Shown here: positions 16,901 through 27,162 of the stretch, piece after piece | Layout: each line of letters begins with the position of its first letter | Numbering within the stretch: the first letter of the stretch is position 1 | The notes under the pieces: generated by a model | The model's database searches: none | What the model was told of the DNA's origin: nothing | What the model saw: the letters and a program-made list of their open reading frames with translations, nothing else | Translations under genes and position numbers: made by a program | Origin: an uncultured Aquimarina sp. | GTDB lineage: Bacteria; Bacteroidota; Bacteroidia; Flavobacteriales; Flavobacteriaceae | Reading direction: 5' to 3' | Assembly: GCA_947500505.1 (NCBI GenBank) | Contig: CANMSL010000002.1 | Coordinates: 1 to 64,000, forward strand | Length of the DNA: 64,000 nt

Positions 16901-16939
16901 CTACAAACAGGTACTTCGTAAAAAAGTACCTGTTTGTAG
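16901..16939. terminator. Long perfect hairpin
   Basis: A perfect 16-bp stem (16901-16916 and 16924-16939) encloses a 7-nt loop. It lies 278 nt behind the protease gene. There is no good T run on the plus side, but the minus-strand read continues into a run of eight or more A/T bases. It could be a terminator, a transcript-end stabiliser or part of a small RNA. Confidence 0.45.
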
Positions 16940-17013
16940 GTATTAGTAAGTTTTTAGGTGCTTCAAAAAAGTTATAATATTGATAATCAATAGAGCTTGA
17001 GTGAAACCGAAAT

Positions 17014-17060
17014 GGTTCATAACTCGAAGGCCACAGGTTCGAGTCCTGCACCCGCTAATA
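17014..17060 (+). pseudogene. tRNA 3'-half remnant (initiator-tRNA-like), right copy
   Basis: The stretch shows a possible anticodon CAT (17018-17020) with following stem strand, variable loop, T-arm (acagg, loop ttcgagt, cctgc) and acceptor strand cccgct. Upstream sequence gives no D-arm, no 5' acceptor strand and no pairing anticodon stem, so only the 3' half is present. It matches the left remnant at 35 of 40 positions (17021-17060 against 601-640). It lies 153 nt before an intact tRNA-Arg of opposite orientation. Confidence 0.6.
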
Positions 17061-17164
17061 AACTTAAGTAAATCTTTTCCTACATACCCTAAAATGGAGT
17101 GTTCAAACTTTTATATATTGAATATCAATAATTTATGTATTCTAATAAATTTTCTATTGAAAAA

Positions 17165-17202
17165 CAAATACCTTGTAAATATTAGTGTTTACAAGGTATT
17201 TG
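17165..17202 (-). terminator. Terminator of tRNA-Arg
   Basis: A 15-bp stem (17165-17179 and 17188-17202; core aaataccttgtaaa) has an 8-nt loop and is followed on the minus strand by a T run. It lies directly downstream of the tRNA-Arg gene. Confidence 0.85.
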
Positions 17203-17212
17203 CTATGTTTCG

Positions 17213-17286
17213 TGACCGTGGAGGGATTCAAACCCCCAACCCTCAGAGCCGAAATCTGATGCGCTATTCAGTTGCGCCACACGGCC
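17213..17286 (-). tRNA. tRNA-Arg (anticodon TCG)
   Basis: The minus strand gives a complete 74-nt cloverleaf: acceptor GGCCGTG pairing with CACGGTC (one G-U), D-arm with GCGC/GCGC, anticodon stem TCAGA/TCTGA with loop TTTCGGC, and a T-arm with TTTGAATCC. The anticodon is TCG (Arg, CGA-type codons), the discriminator base is A, and CCA is not encoded. Confidence 0.95.
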
Positions 17287-17294
17287 GGTTAATT

Positions 17295-17744
17295 TTATTC
17301 TAATTTACTTTTTACAATGGTAGAGATTGTCTTACCATCTGCCTTACCAGCTAGCTGTCCGGAAGCCATACCCATCACCTTACCCATATCTTTCATTCCG
17401 GCTGCTCCAGTTTTTGTAATAATATCAATTATTACTGCTTCTATCTCTGCTTCACTCATTTGTTCAGGTAAAAATTCCTCAATGACCTTTGCCTGATCAG
17501 TTTCCGGTTGTGCCAAATCATCTCGTCCTTGCTCTGCAAAGATAGCGGCACTATCCTTACGCTGTTTTACAAGTTTCTGTAATAATTTTAGCTCCTGATC
17601 TTCTGTTAATTCTTCTTTTGCTCCACTTTCTGTCTGAGCCAATAGAATAGCCGATTTGATAGCACGCAATGATGTTAATGCATTAGTATCCTTAGCTTTC
17701 ATTGCTTCTTTCATCGCCGTCATTACTTTTGCCTGTAAACTCAT
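17295..17744 (-). CDS. GatB/YqeY domain protein
   Basis: This 149-aa cytoplasmic protein matches the YqeY family over its whole length (KVMTAMKEAMKAKD at the start; EFLPEQMSEAEIE; KGKADGKTISTIVKSKL at the end). YqeY shares the tail domain of the amidotransferase subunit GatB and is thought to relate to tRNA-dependent amidation, but its exact role is unproven. It follows ftsZ, as is common in Flavobacteriaceae. A terminator in between suggests separate transcription. Confidence 0.9.
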   Translation of the reverse strand: MSLQAKVMTAMKEAMKAKDTNALTSLRAIKSAILLAQTESGAKEELTEDQELKLLQKLVKQRKDSAAIFAEQGRDDLAQPETDQAKVIEEFLPEQMSEAEIEAVIIDIITKTGAAGMKDMGKVMGMASGQLAGKADGKTISTIVKSKLE

Positions 17745-17785
17745 AGATAACCAATTTTAGTCTTTTGGATTGCGAAGATAAAAAA

Positions 17786-17818
17786 TAAACCGATAATCCA
17801 TTTTAGATTATCGGTTTA
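17786..17818 (-). terminator. Terminator of the dcw operon
   Basis: A perfect 13-bp stem (17786-17798 and 17106+700 arm at 17806-17818; core aaaccgataatc) lies 77 nt behind ftsZ and is followed on the minus strand by a run of T. It marks the probable end of the division gene transcript. Confidence 0.85.
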
Positions 17819-17894
17819 GTTTGTCTAATATTGTTAAAATTTGGATTCCAACCAATAGTTTAACCTACGCTTGATCAAAGGGCTGGAATGACAA

Positions 17895-19883
17895 TTAATC
17901 AACATTATCGTGTAGAAAAGAGTTATTTTTTCTTAACTGAATATCATCATTACTATCTGTACCTAAAGAAGTTCTGGATAGTTCAGAAGATCCTGGTTTA
18001 GAATCGACATCCAGTCCTGCACGCTTGTAGGCAGGTTCTTTTTCAATATCGTCAATATTAGACGCATTATTTCTAAATTTGTAATTAAACTCCTTCATTT
18101 TAGCTCTACGCTCTGCAGCTCTTGCTTTTAAGGTTTCCGAAATTGGCTGGTCTATTGGATCAGCATTTTCCGAAGGTTCTGATTCTGGAGTAGGAGCGAC
18201 AGTTTTTTTCTCAAAAACTATTTCCTTGTCCTCTTCTGCTATCTCTGCTTCAGGTTTAGCTTCTGTCAACCTTTTTTCTTCTTCCATATATTCTTCAAGG
18301 CTGTATTTACGAACACCTCCGGAGGCAGTTTCACCTACCGGAACTACTTCTATAGGTTCATTCACCTCTACTTCCAAAATATCATCTGTAAGATCAAATA
18401 CTATAGGTTTCTCTTCTTCTTTAACTACTGGAGAAATATTTTCTTCAGTAGAAAGCTGATCTTTAGCTTCTTCATTTCCGCTTACCGGCATATCGAATGC
18501 CAAGGTAAACTGATCTTCTTTTTCCTTTTCAAGTTCTGCTGCTGCTATTTCATTAGCGTCGTTCACTTCGATTTGATTAATAATATCCTGAGCATTGATA
18601 ATTACAAAGTCCCCATCTTTTGAGAAAGGGCTAACCACTTCTGCATCTACTACATTTAAATTTTTCAAGAATTCCGTAGTAGGTAGCAATAAGGATTCAT
18701 TCACATCATCATCTTCTTCTATCAACTCGTGTTTTATAATGGGTTCTTCTTTAACCTCATCTATCTTAGGTGTAGCGGATATCACCGGGGTAGTTCTGGA
18801 TGTAGATTTAGGAGTTAGATCCTGTGTGGTTGCCCGCTGCTCTTCTTCTAAGGTATGAATGATCTTTTTGGTTTCAGTATTTACGATTTCATCCTGTTGT
18901 TCTACATCAAACCCGGTAGCAATTACAGTTACAGAAATTGCATCTTCTAAAGATTCATCTTCTCCAACTCCCATAATGATATTGGCACCGTGACCCGCCT
19001 CTTGCTGAATATGATCATTAATTTCTCCGATCTCATCAATAGTAATTTCCTCTTTTCCGGATACGATTAATAATAGTACGTTTTTAGCTCCTGTAATTTT
19101 ATTATCATTTAACAATGGTGAGTCTAATGCTTTTACAATGGCATCGTGAGCACGTTTGGCACCAGAGGCATTAGCAGACCCCATAATTGCCGTACCACTA
19201 TTACTCAGAACCGTTTTTGCATCACGTAAATCTATATTCTGAGTATAATGATGTGTTATAACCTCAGCAATTCCTCTGGATGCAGTGGCTAAAACTTCAT
19301 CTGCTTTAGAGAAACCGGCTTTGAACCCCAGATTACCATATACCTCTCGTAGCTTGTTGTTATTAATAACGACCAAAGAATCTACGTGTGCTCTAAGCTT
19401 TTCTACGCCAAGCTGTGCTTGTTCGTTACGCATTTTTCCTTCAAACTGAAATGGAATTGTAACGATTCCTACTGTAAGAATATCCAATTCTCTAGCCATT
19501 TTGGCGATGATGGGCGCCGCTCCTGTTCCAGTACCTCCACCCATACCAGCTGTGATAAATATCATTTTGGTATTGGTATCCAGCATTCTTTTGATCTCTT
19601 CGTAGCTTTCTACTGCAGACTGTTCACCAACTTCCGGGTTGGCTCCAGCTCCTAATCCCTCTGTAAGAGACACTCCCAACTGTATCTTATTCGGAATAGG
19701 ACTATTTTCTAATGCTTGTGCATCAGTATTACAAATAACGAAATCAACTCCTTTGATTCCTTGCTGGAACATATGATTGATAGCATTGCTACCGCCTCCT
19801 CCAACTCCAATAACTTTAATTACATTTGATTGATTCTTGGGTAAATCAAAAGAAATGTTCTCGAACTCCTCATTGTTACTCAT
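17895..19883 (-). CDS. ftsZ: Cell division GTPase FtsZ
   Basis: This is the tubulin-like GTPase that forms the Z ring at the division site. The GTPase and C-terminal tubulin folds occupy about 20-330, with the nucleotide-binding motif GVGGGGSNAINHM (26-38) and the tubulin signature GGGTGTG (115-121). The protein is 662 aa, against about 380-400 in E. coli or B. subtilis. The extra about 330 residues form a highly charged, low-complexity tail, with a short conserved-looking end. Long FtsZ tails are common in Flavobacteriaceae. It is the last dcw gene, 78 nt behind ftsA and before a terminator. Confidence 0.97.
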   Translation of the reverse strand: MSNNEEFENISFDLPKNQSNVIKVIGVGGGGSNAINHMFQQGIKGVDFVICNTDAQALENSPIPNKIQLGVSLTEGLGAGANPEVGEQSAVESYEEIKRMLDTNTKMIFITAGMGGGTGTGAAPIIAKMARELDILTVGIVTIPFQFEGKMRNEQAQLGVEKLRAHVDSLVVINNNKLREVYGNLGFKAGFSKADEVLATASRGIAEVITHHYTQNIDLRDAKTVLSNSGTAIMGSANASGAKRAHDAIVKALDSPLLNDNKITGAKNVLLLIVSGKEEITIDEIGEINDHIQQEAGHGANIIMGVGEDESLEDAISVTVIATGFDVEQQDEIVNTETKKIIHTLEEEQRATTQDLTPKSTSRTTPVISATPKIDEVKEEPIIKHELIEEDDDVNESLLLPTTEFLKNLNVVDAEVVSPFSKDGDFVIINAQDIINQIEVNDANEIAAAELEKEKEDQFTLAFDMPVSGNEEAKDQLSTEENISPVVKEEEKPIVFDLTDDILEVEVNEPIEVVPVGETASGGVRKYSLEEYMEEEKRLTEAKPEAEIAEEDKEIVFEKKTVAPTPESEPSENADPIDQPISETLKARAAERRAKMKEFNYKFRNNASNIDDIEKEPAYKRAGLDVDSKPGSSELSRTSLGTDSNDDIQLRKNNSFLHDNVD

Positions 19884-19961
19884 AATTGCTAATTTTCTGA
19901 TTCTCTTACTTTATTTTCTTATATCTTCTTATGTTCTAAACTGAACTATTTAATCCTCTAA

Positions 19962-21308
19962 CTATTCTGCATTATCCAAAAACTCCTTGAACTTCTCCGT
20001 CCATTTCTCCAGAATGTTCTTTCTTGGTTTGTTATCTACAACTGGTTTTTCATCTCCCATACCTTCTCCAATAACAGTTGATGTCTCTTCTTTTGTTTCT
20101 TTTATCGAGGCTTCCTTTACAATTATTTTTTTCTGCTTACTAATATGCACCAGGCTATCCATTACCAATCCTACAGCTGTCGCATACATTGGACTTGTAG
20201 TTTCCGGATCGCTATTGCCTGCCAGATGTTCATTAGGATATCCGATACGTGTATCCATACCTGTGATATACTCTACTAACTGCTTTAGATGTTTTAGCTG
20301 AGAACCTCCACCTGTCAAAACTATTCCTGCGATTAATTTCTTCTTAGGAGATTCGTGACCATAATTCTTAATTTCTAAAAATACTTGCTCAATAATCTCC
20401 ACAACTCTTGCATGGATTATTTTGGATAGGTTTTTAAGCGTTATCTCTTTAGGTTCCCTACCTCTTAATCCTGGAATAGAAACGATCTCATTGTCTTTGT
20501 TTTCTCCAGGCCATGCTGATCCAAATTTGATTTTAAGTAATTCTGCTTGTTTTTCAATAATCGAACAACCTTCTTTAATGTCCTCTGTAATTACATTACC
20601 TCCAAAAGGAATAACTGCTGTATGACGAATAATACCATCTTTAAAAATTGCCAAATCTGTAGTACCTCCACCAATATCAATCAATGCCACTCCTGCTTCT
20701 TTTTCTTCCTGACTTAGCACGGCATTAGCTGATGCTAAAGGTTCTAATGTAACATCGGATAATTCTAATCCAGAACTTTTTACACATCGTCCAATGTTTC
20801 GAATGGAGGTTACCTGCCCAACCACTACGTGAAAATTAGCCTCTAATCGCCCTCCATACATTCCTACCGGTTCTTTTATTTCGGCTTGACCATCTACTTT
20901 ATATTCTTGTGGCAAAACATGTAATATTTCTTCTCCCGGTAACATTACAAGCTTATGTACTTGATTACATAAGGTATCTATATCCTCTTCATCAATTACT
21001 GCATCTGCATTAGGACGTGTTATATAATCACTATGCTGCAGACTTCTAATATGCTGACCAGCAATACCCACAGTAACATCGCTTATTTTCATTCCTGAAA
21101 CGCTTTCTGCTTCCTGTACTGCCTGCTGAATGGATTGTATAGTCTGAGTAATATTATTGACAACACCACGATGCACGCCCAGGCTTTTGGATTTACCAAC
21201 GCCTAATACCTCCATCTTTCCGTACTCATTATATCGCCCCACCATAGCAACAATCTTTGTTGTTCCTATGTCTAACCCTACCGCTATTTCATGTTCTTCT
21301 CTTCCCAT
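19962..21308 (-). CDS. ftsA: Cell division protein FtsA
   Basis: This actin-like ATPase tethers FtsZ filaments to the membrane. The 448-aa protein has the phosphate-1 motif VGLDIGTTKI near the N terminus and the phosphate-2 motif ALIDIGGGTTDLAIF in the middle. A C-terminal tail is predicted to form the amphipathic membrane-targeting helix (ILEKWTEKFKEFL). It lies 7 nt behind ftsQ and 78 nt before ftsZ, so all three are cotranscribed. Confidence 0.97.
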   Translation of the reverse strand: MGREEHEIAVGLDIGTTKIVAMVGRYNEYGKMEVLGVGKSKSLGVHRGVVNNITQTIQSIQQAVQEAESVSGMKISDVTVGIAGQHIRSLQHSDYITRPNADAVIDEEDIDTLCNQVHKLVMLPGEEILHVLPQEYKVDGQAEIKEPVGMYGGRLEANFHVVVGQVTSIRNIGRCVKSSGLELSDVTLEPLASANAVLSQEEKEAGVALIDIGGGTTDLAIFKDGIIRHTAVIPFGGNVITEDIKEGCSIIEKQAELLKIKFGSAWPGENKDNEIVSIPGLRGREPKEITLKNLSKIIHARVVEIIEQVFLEIKNYGHESPKKKLIAGIVLTGGGSQLKHLKQLVEYITGMDTRIGYPNEHLAGNSDPETTSPMYATAVGLVMDSLVHISKQKKIIVKEASIKETKEETSTVIGEGMGDEKPVVDNKPRKNILEKWTEKFKEFLDNAE

Positions 21309-21315
21309 TTTGGTA

Positions 21316-22032
21316 TTATTTTATTGTACACACAACTTGGTTTCTAAACTGTAAACTGACCTTATTATATTTATTCAGGCTTTGATCTTTCAATGCTTTT
21401 TGATAGAAGGCCTTAAAATTCTTTACCTTACTATCTAAAGCTTCTACTTTACCAAAAATCACTTCAAAATCATACACCCTTAATCCTAACTGGTAATCAC
21501 CACTTAAATTTCTATGGACACTTACCACGTGTTTTTTTAGAAACTTATCTTTCTGAATTTTCCTTAACAGCGGAAAAACTTCTGAAACTTCTCGTTCTGA
21601 AACATTACTTACCAGAGGAACGTGAGCCGAATAATTATCTGATAACGGCATCGTGTTTCCTGTGATATCAACATAAAAAGGAACAATGGCATTTACCCGC
21701 GCAATTGGGGTGCGCTGCTTGATTCTTGCCTTAAGTTGTCCATTTACAGTAAGATACACATCTGAATCTTCAATCATTTTGTGTGCATCCAGCCCCTTCT
21801 CTACATTATTCAAAACTAAAATTTCTTTACCTACGTCCGTCACCCCGACCTGATTTTGTATTAACAATTTATTAACCGTCAATTCATTTATGTAAGGATT
21901 CTGTTCTTCAACGAATTCTATTTCTACTTCTTTGATCTTTCTAAGCTCGTTGCGATTACCTGTAAATGCAAACAGGAATACAATTAAAGCCACAAGACCA
22001 GTAAATTTTATGTATGTCAAAACCTTTTTCAT
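21316..22032 (-). CDS. ftsQ: Cell division protein FtsQ/DivIB
   Basis: This 238-aa bitopic membrane protein has a short cytoplasmic N terminus, one transmembrane helix (about 7-24), and a periplasmic POTRA plus beta domain (about 30-235). It links the Z ring to the FtsW/FtsI synthase. Sequence conservation in this family is low, so the call also rests on position between murC and ftsA. Its ATG overlaps the murC stop by 4 nt. Confidence 0.9.
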   Translation of the reverse strand: MKKVLTYIKFTGLVALIVFLFAFTGNRNELRKIKEVEIEFVEEQNPYINELTVNKLLIQNQVGVTDVGKEILVLNNVEKGLDAHKMIEDSDVYLTVNGQLKARIKQRTPIARVNAIVPFYVDITGNTMPLSDNYSAHVPLVSNVSEREVSEVFPLLRKIQKDKFLKKHVVSVHRNLSGDYQLGLRVYDFEVIFGKVEALDSKVKNFKAFYQKALKDQSLNKYNKVSLQFRNQVVCTIK

Positions 22033-23378
22033 ACCGATAACAATGCTTCTTTTATAGTATGTACCTCTTCTCCAATATCACCGGCTCCTATTGTTGTGAT
22101 GACCCGAGCATTACTTTTTAGGATTTCTTCTACCAAACTATTTTTTGTAACTAATCTTTTATTTTTTAATTCTATCATTTCTAGCAGCCATTCAGAGGTT
22201 ACTCCTTCTATTGGCAACTCTCTTGCCGGGTATATATCTAATAATAATAGCTGATCGAACTGACTTAGGCTTGCTGCAAAATCGGCTGCAAAATCTCGTG
22301 TTCTGCTGTATAAATGCGGTTGAAAAATTGCTAAAATTTTTTTCCCGGGATGCATTTCTCTAATTGCCTGATGTAAAGCATTGATCTCTGTAGGGTGATG
22401 CGCATAGTCATCTACATACACTAAACCCTCTTTTTTAATCTGATAACTAAAACGTCGTTGTACTCCTTTAAATGAAAATAAAGCCTTTGCTAAAGCAGTG
22501 GTCGGGGAGCCGTATAGCATTGCCATTGCAAAGGCTGTGATAGCATTTAACAAGTTATGTGTACCTGGCAGGTTTAAATGCAAATCCTTTATGAGTTGAG
22601 TTGGTGTTTTTAAATCAAAAATATAGGTGCCATTATCAATTCGAATATTCTGAGCGCAATAATCAGAATCATCTTCTATTCCGTAGGTATACCCGGAAAG
22701 TGGTAATCCATTGCATACCAAAAGATAGTCTTTTGCTCTGGATGAAAATTCTACAAACGATTCTTCTAAGGCATTGGCCTGTTTATAAATATCGAGATGA
22801 TCAGCATCCATTGAGGTAACAGAAGCTATATCAGGGTATAATTGCAAAAATGACCTATCAAATTCATCCGCCTCTACTACAACCACTTCGTTACCTTCAA
22901 GGATAAGATTAGAATTATAATTTTCACTGATACCACCTAAAAAAGCAGTTACTTTTGCCCCACTTTCTTTTAACAAATGGGCTAACATGGCCGTTGTAGT
23001 AGTTTTTCCGTGGGTTCCTGCTACGGCTAATGTATATATATCTTTCGTAATAATCCCTAAAACTTCAGCTCGTTTTTTTAGTAAAAAGCCATTGTTTTTT
23101 AGATACTTTAATTCTGAATGTGTCACAGGAATTGCCGGAGTATAAATGATCAATGTTTCATCGATATTTAGAAACGCTTCGGGAAGTAAACTAATTTCAT
23201 CTTTAAAATGAATACTAATCCCCAATCCCTCTAAACCCGAAGTAATCTGAGTAGAAGTTTTATCATATCCAGCTACATTTTTACCTAAAAACTTAAAGTA
23301 TCGAGCAAGAGCACTCATACCGATACCACCGATACCAATGAAATATATATTCTTTATATCTTTTAAGTCTTTACTCAT
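22029..23378 (-). CDS. murC: UDP-N-acetylmuramate--L-alanine ligase
   Basis: MurC adds the first L-Ala to UDP-MurNAc in the cytoplasm, using ATP. The 449-aa protein shows the N-terminal nucleotide motif [12 protein letters not shown] (14-25) and the Mur ligase ATP loop GTHGKTTT (121-128). The conserved [10 protein letters not shown] lies in the middle domain. It overlaps murG by 8 nt upstream and ftsQ by 4 nt downstream. Confidence 0.97.
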   Translation of the reverse strand: MSKDLKDIKNIYFIGIGGIGMSALARYFKFLGKNVAGYDKTSTQITSGLEGLGISIHFKDEISLLPEAFLNIDETLIIYTPAIPVTHSELKYLKNNGFLLKKRAEVLGIITKDIYTLAVAGTHGKTTTTAMLAHLLKESGAKVTAFLGGISENYNSNLILEGNEVVVVEADEFDRSFLQLYPDIASVTSMDADHLDIYKQANALEESFVEFSSRAKDYLLVCNGLPLSGYTYGIEDDSDYCAQNIRIDNGTYIFDLKTPTQLIKDLHLNLPGTHNLLNAITAFAMAMLYGSPTTALAKALFSFKGVQRRFSYQIKKEGLVYVDDYAHHPTEINALHQAIREMHPGKKILAIFQPHLYSRTRDFAADFAASLSQFDQLLLLDIYPARELPIEGVTSEWLLEMIELKNKRLVTKNSLVEEILKSNARVITTIGAGDIGEEVHTIKEALLSV

Positions 23379-24495
23379 TTCTTACGTCTCTGTCTTTTCC
23401 CTTTTCTAGTATTTGTTCAATTTCGTCCACTATATCCTTTGTTGCATTCGGCAATGCTAATTTTTTTATCGCGTGTGTTAACTTTATCTGCATGGCTTCA
23501 GATTCTAATAACTGAGTGATCGTTTTCCGAAACTTTTCATCCAATTCATTTTCTTGCAACATTTTAGCACCATTCCGGCTCACGATCGCTTGAGCATTCT
23601 TTGTTTGATGATCCTCTGCAACGTTAGGCGATGGAATAAATAATGTAGGCTTTGCTACTATGCATAATTCTGAAACCGAACTAGCTCCAGCTCTTGAGAC
23701 TATTACATCGGCGGTAGCATAAGCTAAATCCATCGTATCCAAAAACTGATGCACTTGTGTATTTTTATTACTACTATATTTTTTATACTCATCATAATAC
23801 AGTTTTCCGCACTGCCAAACTATCTGAACCCCTTTTTTAGCAAAAAACTCAAGTTCTTTTTCTATTAACTGATTGATCCTTCGAGCTCCGAGACTACCGC
23901 CTATAATCAAAATTGTTTTCTTTTCGGGATCTAGATTATATTTAGTAATTCCCTCCTTTCTCTTACCAGCTATTTCCAATAAATCCTGACGAACCGGATT
24001 TCCGGTCTTTATAATTTTATCATCAGGAAAAAACCGTTCCATATTGTCATAGGCAACACATATTTTATCAGCTCCTTTTGCCAGCCACTTATTTGTAATA
24101 CCCGGATACGAATTTTGTTCCTGAAGGACTGTAGGGATTTTTGCTGAATTTGCCATTTTTAACAACGGTCCACTTGCAAAACCTCCTGTACCGATTACTA
24201 TATCAGGATTAAACCCTTTAATTATTTTTTTAGATTTCCAAAGACTGCTTAACAACTTTATCGGAAACAATAAATTGCCTAGCGTTAGCTTACGTTGAAT
24301 ACCGCTAATCCATAAACCTTCTATCTTATAACCGGCCTGCGGAACTTTTTGCATCTCCATACGGTCATTAGCTCCTACAAACAATATTGAAGCTTCAGGG
24401 TATCTACCCTTCAACTCATTGGCAATAGAAATTGCAGGATAAATATGACCTCCTGTTCCTCCACCTGATAATATGACTCTTAATTGTTGCTTCAT
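23371..24495 (-). CDS. murG: Lipid II synthase MurG
   Basis: This GT28 glycosyltransferase adds GlcNAc to lipid I at the inner membrane surface to make lipid II. The 374-aa protein has the G-loop [10 protein letters not shown] (11-20), a second Gly-rich loop [10 protein letters not shown], and the UDP-GlcNAc-binding stretch ending HQTKNA. It overlaps ftsW by 4 nt and murC by 8 nt, so translation is coupled. Confidence 0.97.
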   Translation of the reverse strand: MKQQLRVILSGGGTGGHIYPAISIANELKGRYPEASILFVGANDRMEMQKVPQAGYKIEGLWISGIQRKLTLGNLLFPIKLLSSLWKSKKIIKGFNPDIVIGTGGFASGPLLKMANSAKIPTVLQEQNSYPGITNKWLAKGADKICVAYDNMERFFPDDKIIKTGNPVRQDLLEIAGKRKEGITKYNLDPEKKTILIIGGSLGARRINQLIEKELEFFAKKGVQIVWQCGKLYYDEYKKYSSNKNTQVHQFLDTMDLAYATADVIVSRAGASSVSELCIVAKPTLFIPSPNVAEDHQTKNAQAIVSRNGAKMLQENELDEKFRKTITQLLESEAMQIKLTHAIKKLALPNATKDIVDEIEQILEKGKDRDVRNE

Positions 24496-25724
24496 ATTGC
24501 TTCGCTTAAAACCTCTAATGGATTTTCTTCTTTCGCCTTTGATTCATTTCTTTCTTCACTGCTAGAATCAGAATTGTTTTCTTCTATAATTATTTCTCTT
24601 TTACTGCTTATGCTTAATACCATTCCTAAAGCCATACAAGTCATCCAAATAGACGTTCCCCCGCTACTTACCAATGGAAGTGTCTGACCAGTAACCGGAA
24701 ACAGCTCTACGGCAACAGCCATATTAATCAATGCCTGAAAAACAATAGGCAGTCCAACTCCAATGACCAATAATTTGCCAAAAACATCTGAGCTTTTATG
24801 AGCAACAATAACTAACCTAAATAGGAGCATTAAATAAAGAAACATAAGGAAAACTCCTCCTACTAATCCCCATTCTTCTATTATGATAGCATAAATAAAA
24901 TCTGAAGAAGATTGTGGCAAAAAGTTTCGTTGCACACTTTTTCCCGGGCCTTTTCCCATGACGCCTCCTCTGGCTATGGCAATTTTAGCACGTTCTATCT
25001 GATAATCTTCCGGAGTATCTTTATCATTAAAGAAGTTTTCTGTTCTGCTTACCCATGTATCTACCCTATTAGGAAAAGCATCAGGAAATGCTTTCGCAGT
25101 TAAAATAAAAAATGTTAATCCAAGTAATCCTGTGCCGAGTACAACTACAATGTATCGTAATGGATAACCTCCTAAAAAAACCAACATAATCACCATAGAA
25201 AAAAGAATTGCCGCAGTAGAAAAATTAGCTGGCAATATCAACATCAATATTATAAATACAGGTAACCAAAGTGGAATCAGTGATTCCTTAAAAGATATTT
25301 TCCTCTCTCTGATTTTTGATAAATACCGGGCCACATATGCCATTAAAACAACAGCCGCTAAGGTAGAAGTCTGGAAAGTCACACCCACAAACGGAAGGCG
25401 AATCCATCTGCTGGCATTTGCCCCATCGATTGTATTATTCTGTGCCATTGTAAATAATAATAAGACGACAACTACTGGCAACATAATAATAGACAGCCCT
25501 TTGAAATAATGATATGGGATTTTATGTACCCAGTACATAATACCAAATCCAAGTAACAAGTGCGCAAAATGCTTTACTAAAAACACAAAAGTATTTCCAT
25601 CTCCATATAAATATGCCAAGTTACTACTGGCACTATATACGGGCAGAAACGAAAATAATGCTAACAGTGCAACTATTGCCCATATAACCTTATCTCCTTT
25701 TATATTTTTTAAAACTTTAGTCAC
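24492..25724 (-). CDS. ftsW: SEDS peptidoglycan glycosyltransferase FtsW
   Basis: This 410-aa polytopic membrane protein of the SEDS family polymerises lipid II at the septum with its partner transpeptidase (the ftsI product in this cluster). About ten transmembrane segments are visible. Family motifs include [20 protein letters not shown] and [13 protein letters not shown]. The charged C-terminal tail is cytoplasmic. It overlaps murG by 4 nt; murD ends 54 nt upstream. Confidence 0.95.
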   Translation of the reverse strand: MTKVLKNIKGDKVIWAIVALLALFSFLPVYSASSNLAYLYGDGNTFVFLVKHFAHLLLGFGIMYWVHKIPYHYFKGLSIIMLPVVVVLLLFTMAQNNTIDGANASRWIRLPFVGVTFQTSTLAAVVLMAYVARYLSKIRERKISFKESLIPLWLPVFIILMLILPANFSTAAILFSMVIMLVFLGGYPLRYIVVVLGTGLLGLTFFILTAKAFPDAFPNRVDTWVSRTENFFNDKDTPEDYQIERAKIAIARGGVMGKGPGKSVQRNFLPQSSSDFIYAIIIEEWGLVGGVFLMFLYLMLLFRLVIVAHKSSDVFGKLLVIGVGLPIVFQALINMAVAVELFPVTGQTLPLVSSGGTSIWMTCMALGMVLSISSKREIIIEENNSDSSSEERNESKAKEENPLEVLSEAI

Positions 25725-25778
25725 TTTTAATTTATTTGTTTTTAATTATGATTATTCGCTAAATGTTTTTCATAATAA

Positions 25779-27134
25779 TTATAGCTCTCTTACTGCCTCT
25801 TTAAACTGTCTTCCTCTTTCTTCATAGTTTTCAAAAAGATCGAAACTTGCACAAGCGGGAGACAACAATACATTTTCATTTCGCTCTGCTATTTTGTAAG
25901 CTATATTTACTGCTTCTTTCATAGATTGAGTTTCGACAATATTGTCTACACAATTTCCAAATGCATTAATTATTTTACTATTATCAACACCAAGACAAAT
26001 AATTGCTTTTACTTTCTCATTAACCAAAGGATATAATTCTGAGTAATCATTTCCTTTATCCACTCCTCCAACAATCCATATGGTAGCAGACTTCATGGCG
26101 TCCAATGCATAAAAAGCTGCATTTACATTAGTTGCTTTAGAATCGTTCACATATTGAACATTATTTATCTTCAATACATTTTCCAGCCGATGCTCTACTC
26201 CGTGGAAATTCTCCAGACATTCTCGTATTGTGGTCTTTCTGATTTTCAATAGATGAGAAACAGTGGCTGCAGCCATTGCATTTTTTATGTTATGATTCCC
26301 CTTTAATGCTAAGTCTTTTGTTGGCATGATAAATTTGTTGTTGTCTATTGTTATTTTAATATTTCCTCCTTCCAGATACGCTCCATTTTCCAATTTTTCC
26401 TTTAAGGAAAATGGCAATAATCTTGAACGAATGGGGTTCTTTTTTATGTATTTCGTTATTACTTCATCATCCCCGTCATAGATGAAATAGTCACTTGCTG
26501 TTTGATTCATTGTAATTCTGAATTTTGAAGTGATATAATTTTCAAACTTATATTCATATCGATCCAAATGATCAGGTGTAATGTTGGTCAGCACGGCAAT
26601 ATGTGGCGCAAAACTTTTGATACCATCAAGCTGAAAACTGCTCAACTCCAGCACATAATGAGATGTGTCATTTTCTGCTATCTGTTTTGCAAAACTATCT
26701 CCGATATTACCTGCCACATTTATATCTAAGCCTCCATTCTTCAGAACATAATGCGTAAGCATTGTTGTAGTCGTTTTACCATTACTTCCAGTTATTCCAA
26801 CAATCTTAGCGGAGGTAAATTCAGAAGCGAACTCAATCTCAGACACTACAGATATTCTTGCATCTAACAACTTCTGAACTAACGCTGCTTTGTCAGGAAT
26901 TCCCGGACTTTTCATTACTACATCTGCATTCAAGATTTTATCTTCCGTATGCATTTGCTCTTCCCATTCGATTTCAAAATTTCTAAGAACTTCTTTATAA
27001 TGATCTGTAATCGTTCCTTTATCAGAAACAAACACATCAAATCCTTTTTTTTTACCCAAAATAGCTGCTCCCACTCCGCTTTCTCCTGCACCCAAAACGA
27101 CAAGTCGTTTTTTTATTTTTGAATTATGACTCAC
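25779..27134 (-). CDS. murD: UDP-N-acetylmuramoyl-L-alanine--D-glutamate ligase
   Basis: MurD adds D-Glu, the second residue of the stem peptide. The 451-aa cytoplasmic enzyme has an N-terminal Rossmann part (VVLGAGESGVGAA, 12-24) and the ATP loop GSNGKTTTT (116-124). The conserved NDSKATNVNA lies in the C-terminal half. Its length is typical, and it sits 28 nt behind mraY. Confidence 0.97.
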   Translation of the reverse strand: MSHNSKIKKRLVVLGAGESGVGAAILGKKKGFDVFVSDKGTITDHYKEVLRNFEIEWEEQMHTEDKILNADVVMKSPGIPDKAALVQKLLDARISVVSEIEFASEFTSAKIVGITGSNGKTTTTMLTHYVLKNGGLDINVAGNIGDSFAKQIAENDTSHYVLELSSFQLDGIKSFAPHIAVLTNITPDHLDRYEYKFENYITSKFRITMNQTASDYFIYDGDDEVITKYIKKNPIRSRLLPFSLKEKLENGAYLEGGNIKITIDNNKFIMPTKDLALKGNHNIKNAMAAATVSHLLKIRKTTIRECLENFHGVEHRLENVLKINNVQYVNDSKATNVNAAFYALDAMKSATIWIVGGVDKGNDYSELYPLVNEKVKAIICLGVDNSKIINAFGNCVDNIVETQSMKEAVNIAYKIAERNENVLLSPACASFDLFENYEERGRQFKEAVREL

Positions 27135-27162
27135 GATGTACGATTTCTCATATCTTAAATTC

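Larger units (their letters stand above)
16624..17212. other. Intergenic region at right edge of accessory block
   Basis: No gene is visible in these 589 bases. They hold a strong hairpin (16901-16939), the right tRNA remnant (17014-17060) and the terminator of tRNA-Arg (17165-17202). An open frame that runs across these elements is not a credible gene. Confidence 0.6.

Noticed and set aside
17001..17303. 100-codon plus-strand open frame
   Set aside because: It runs across the tRNA remnant, a terminator hairpin and the antisense strand of tRNA-Arg; the product has no protein-like character.
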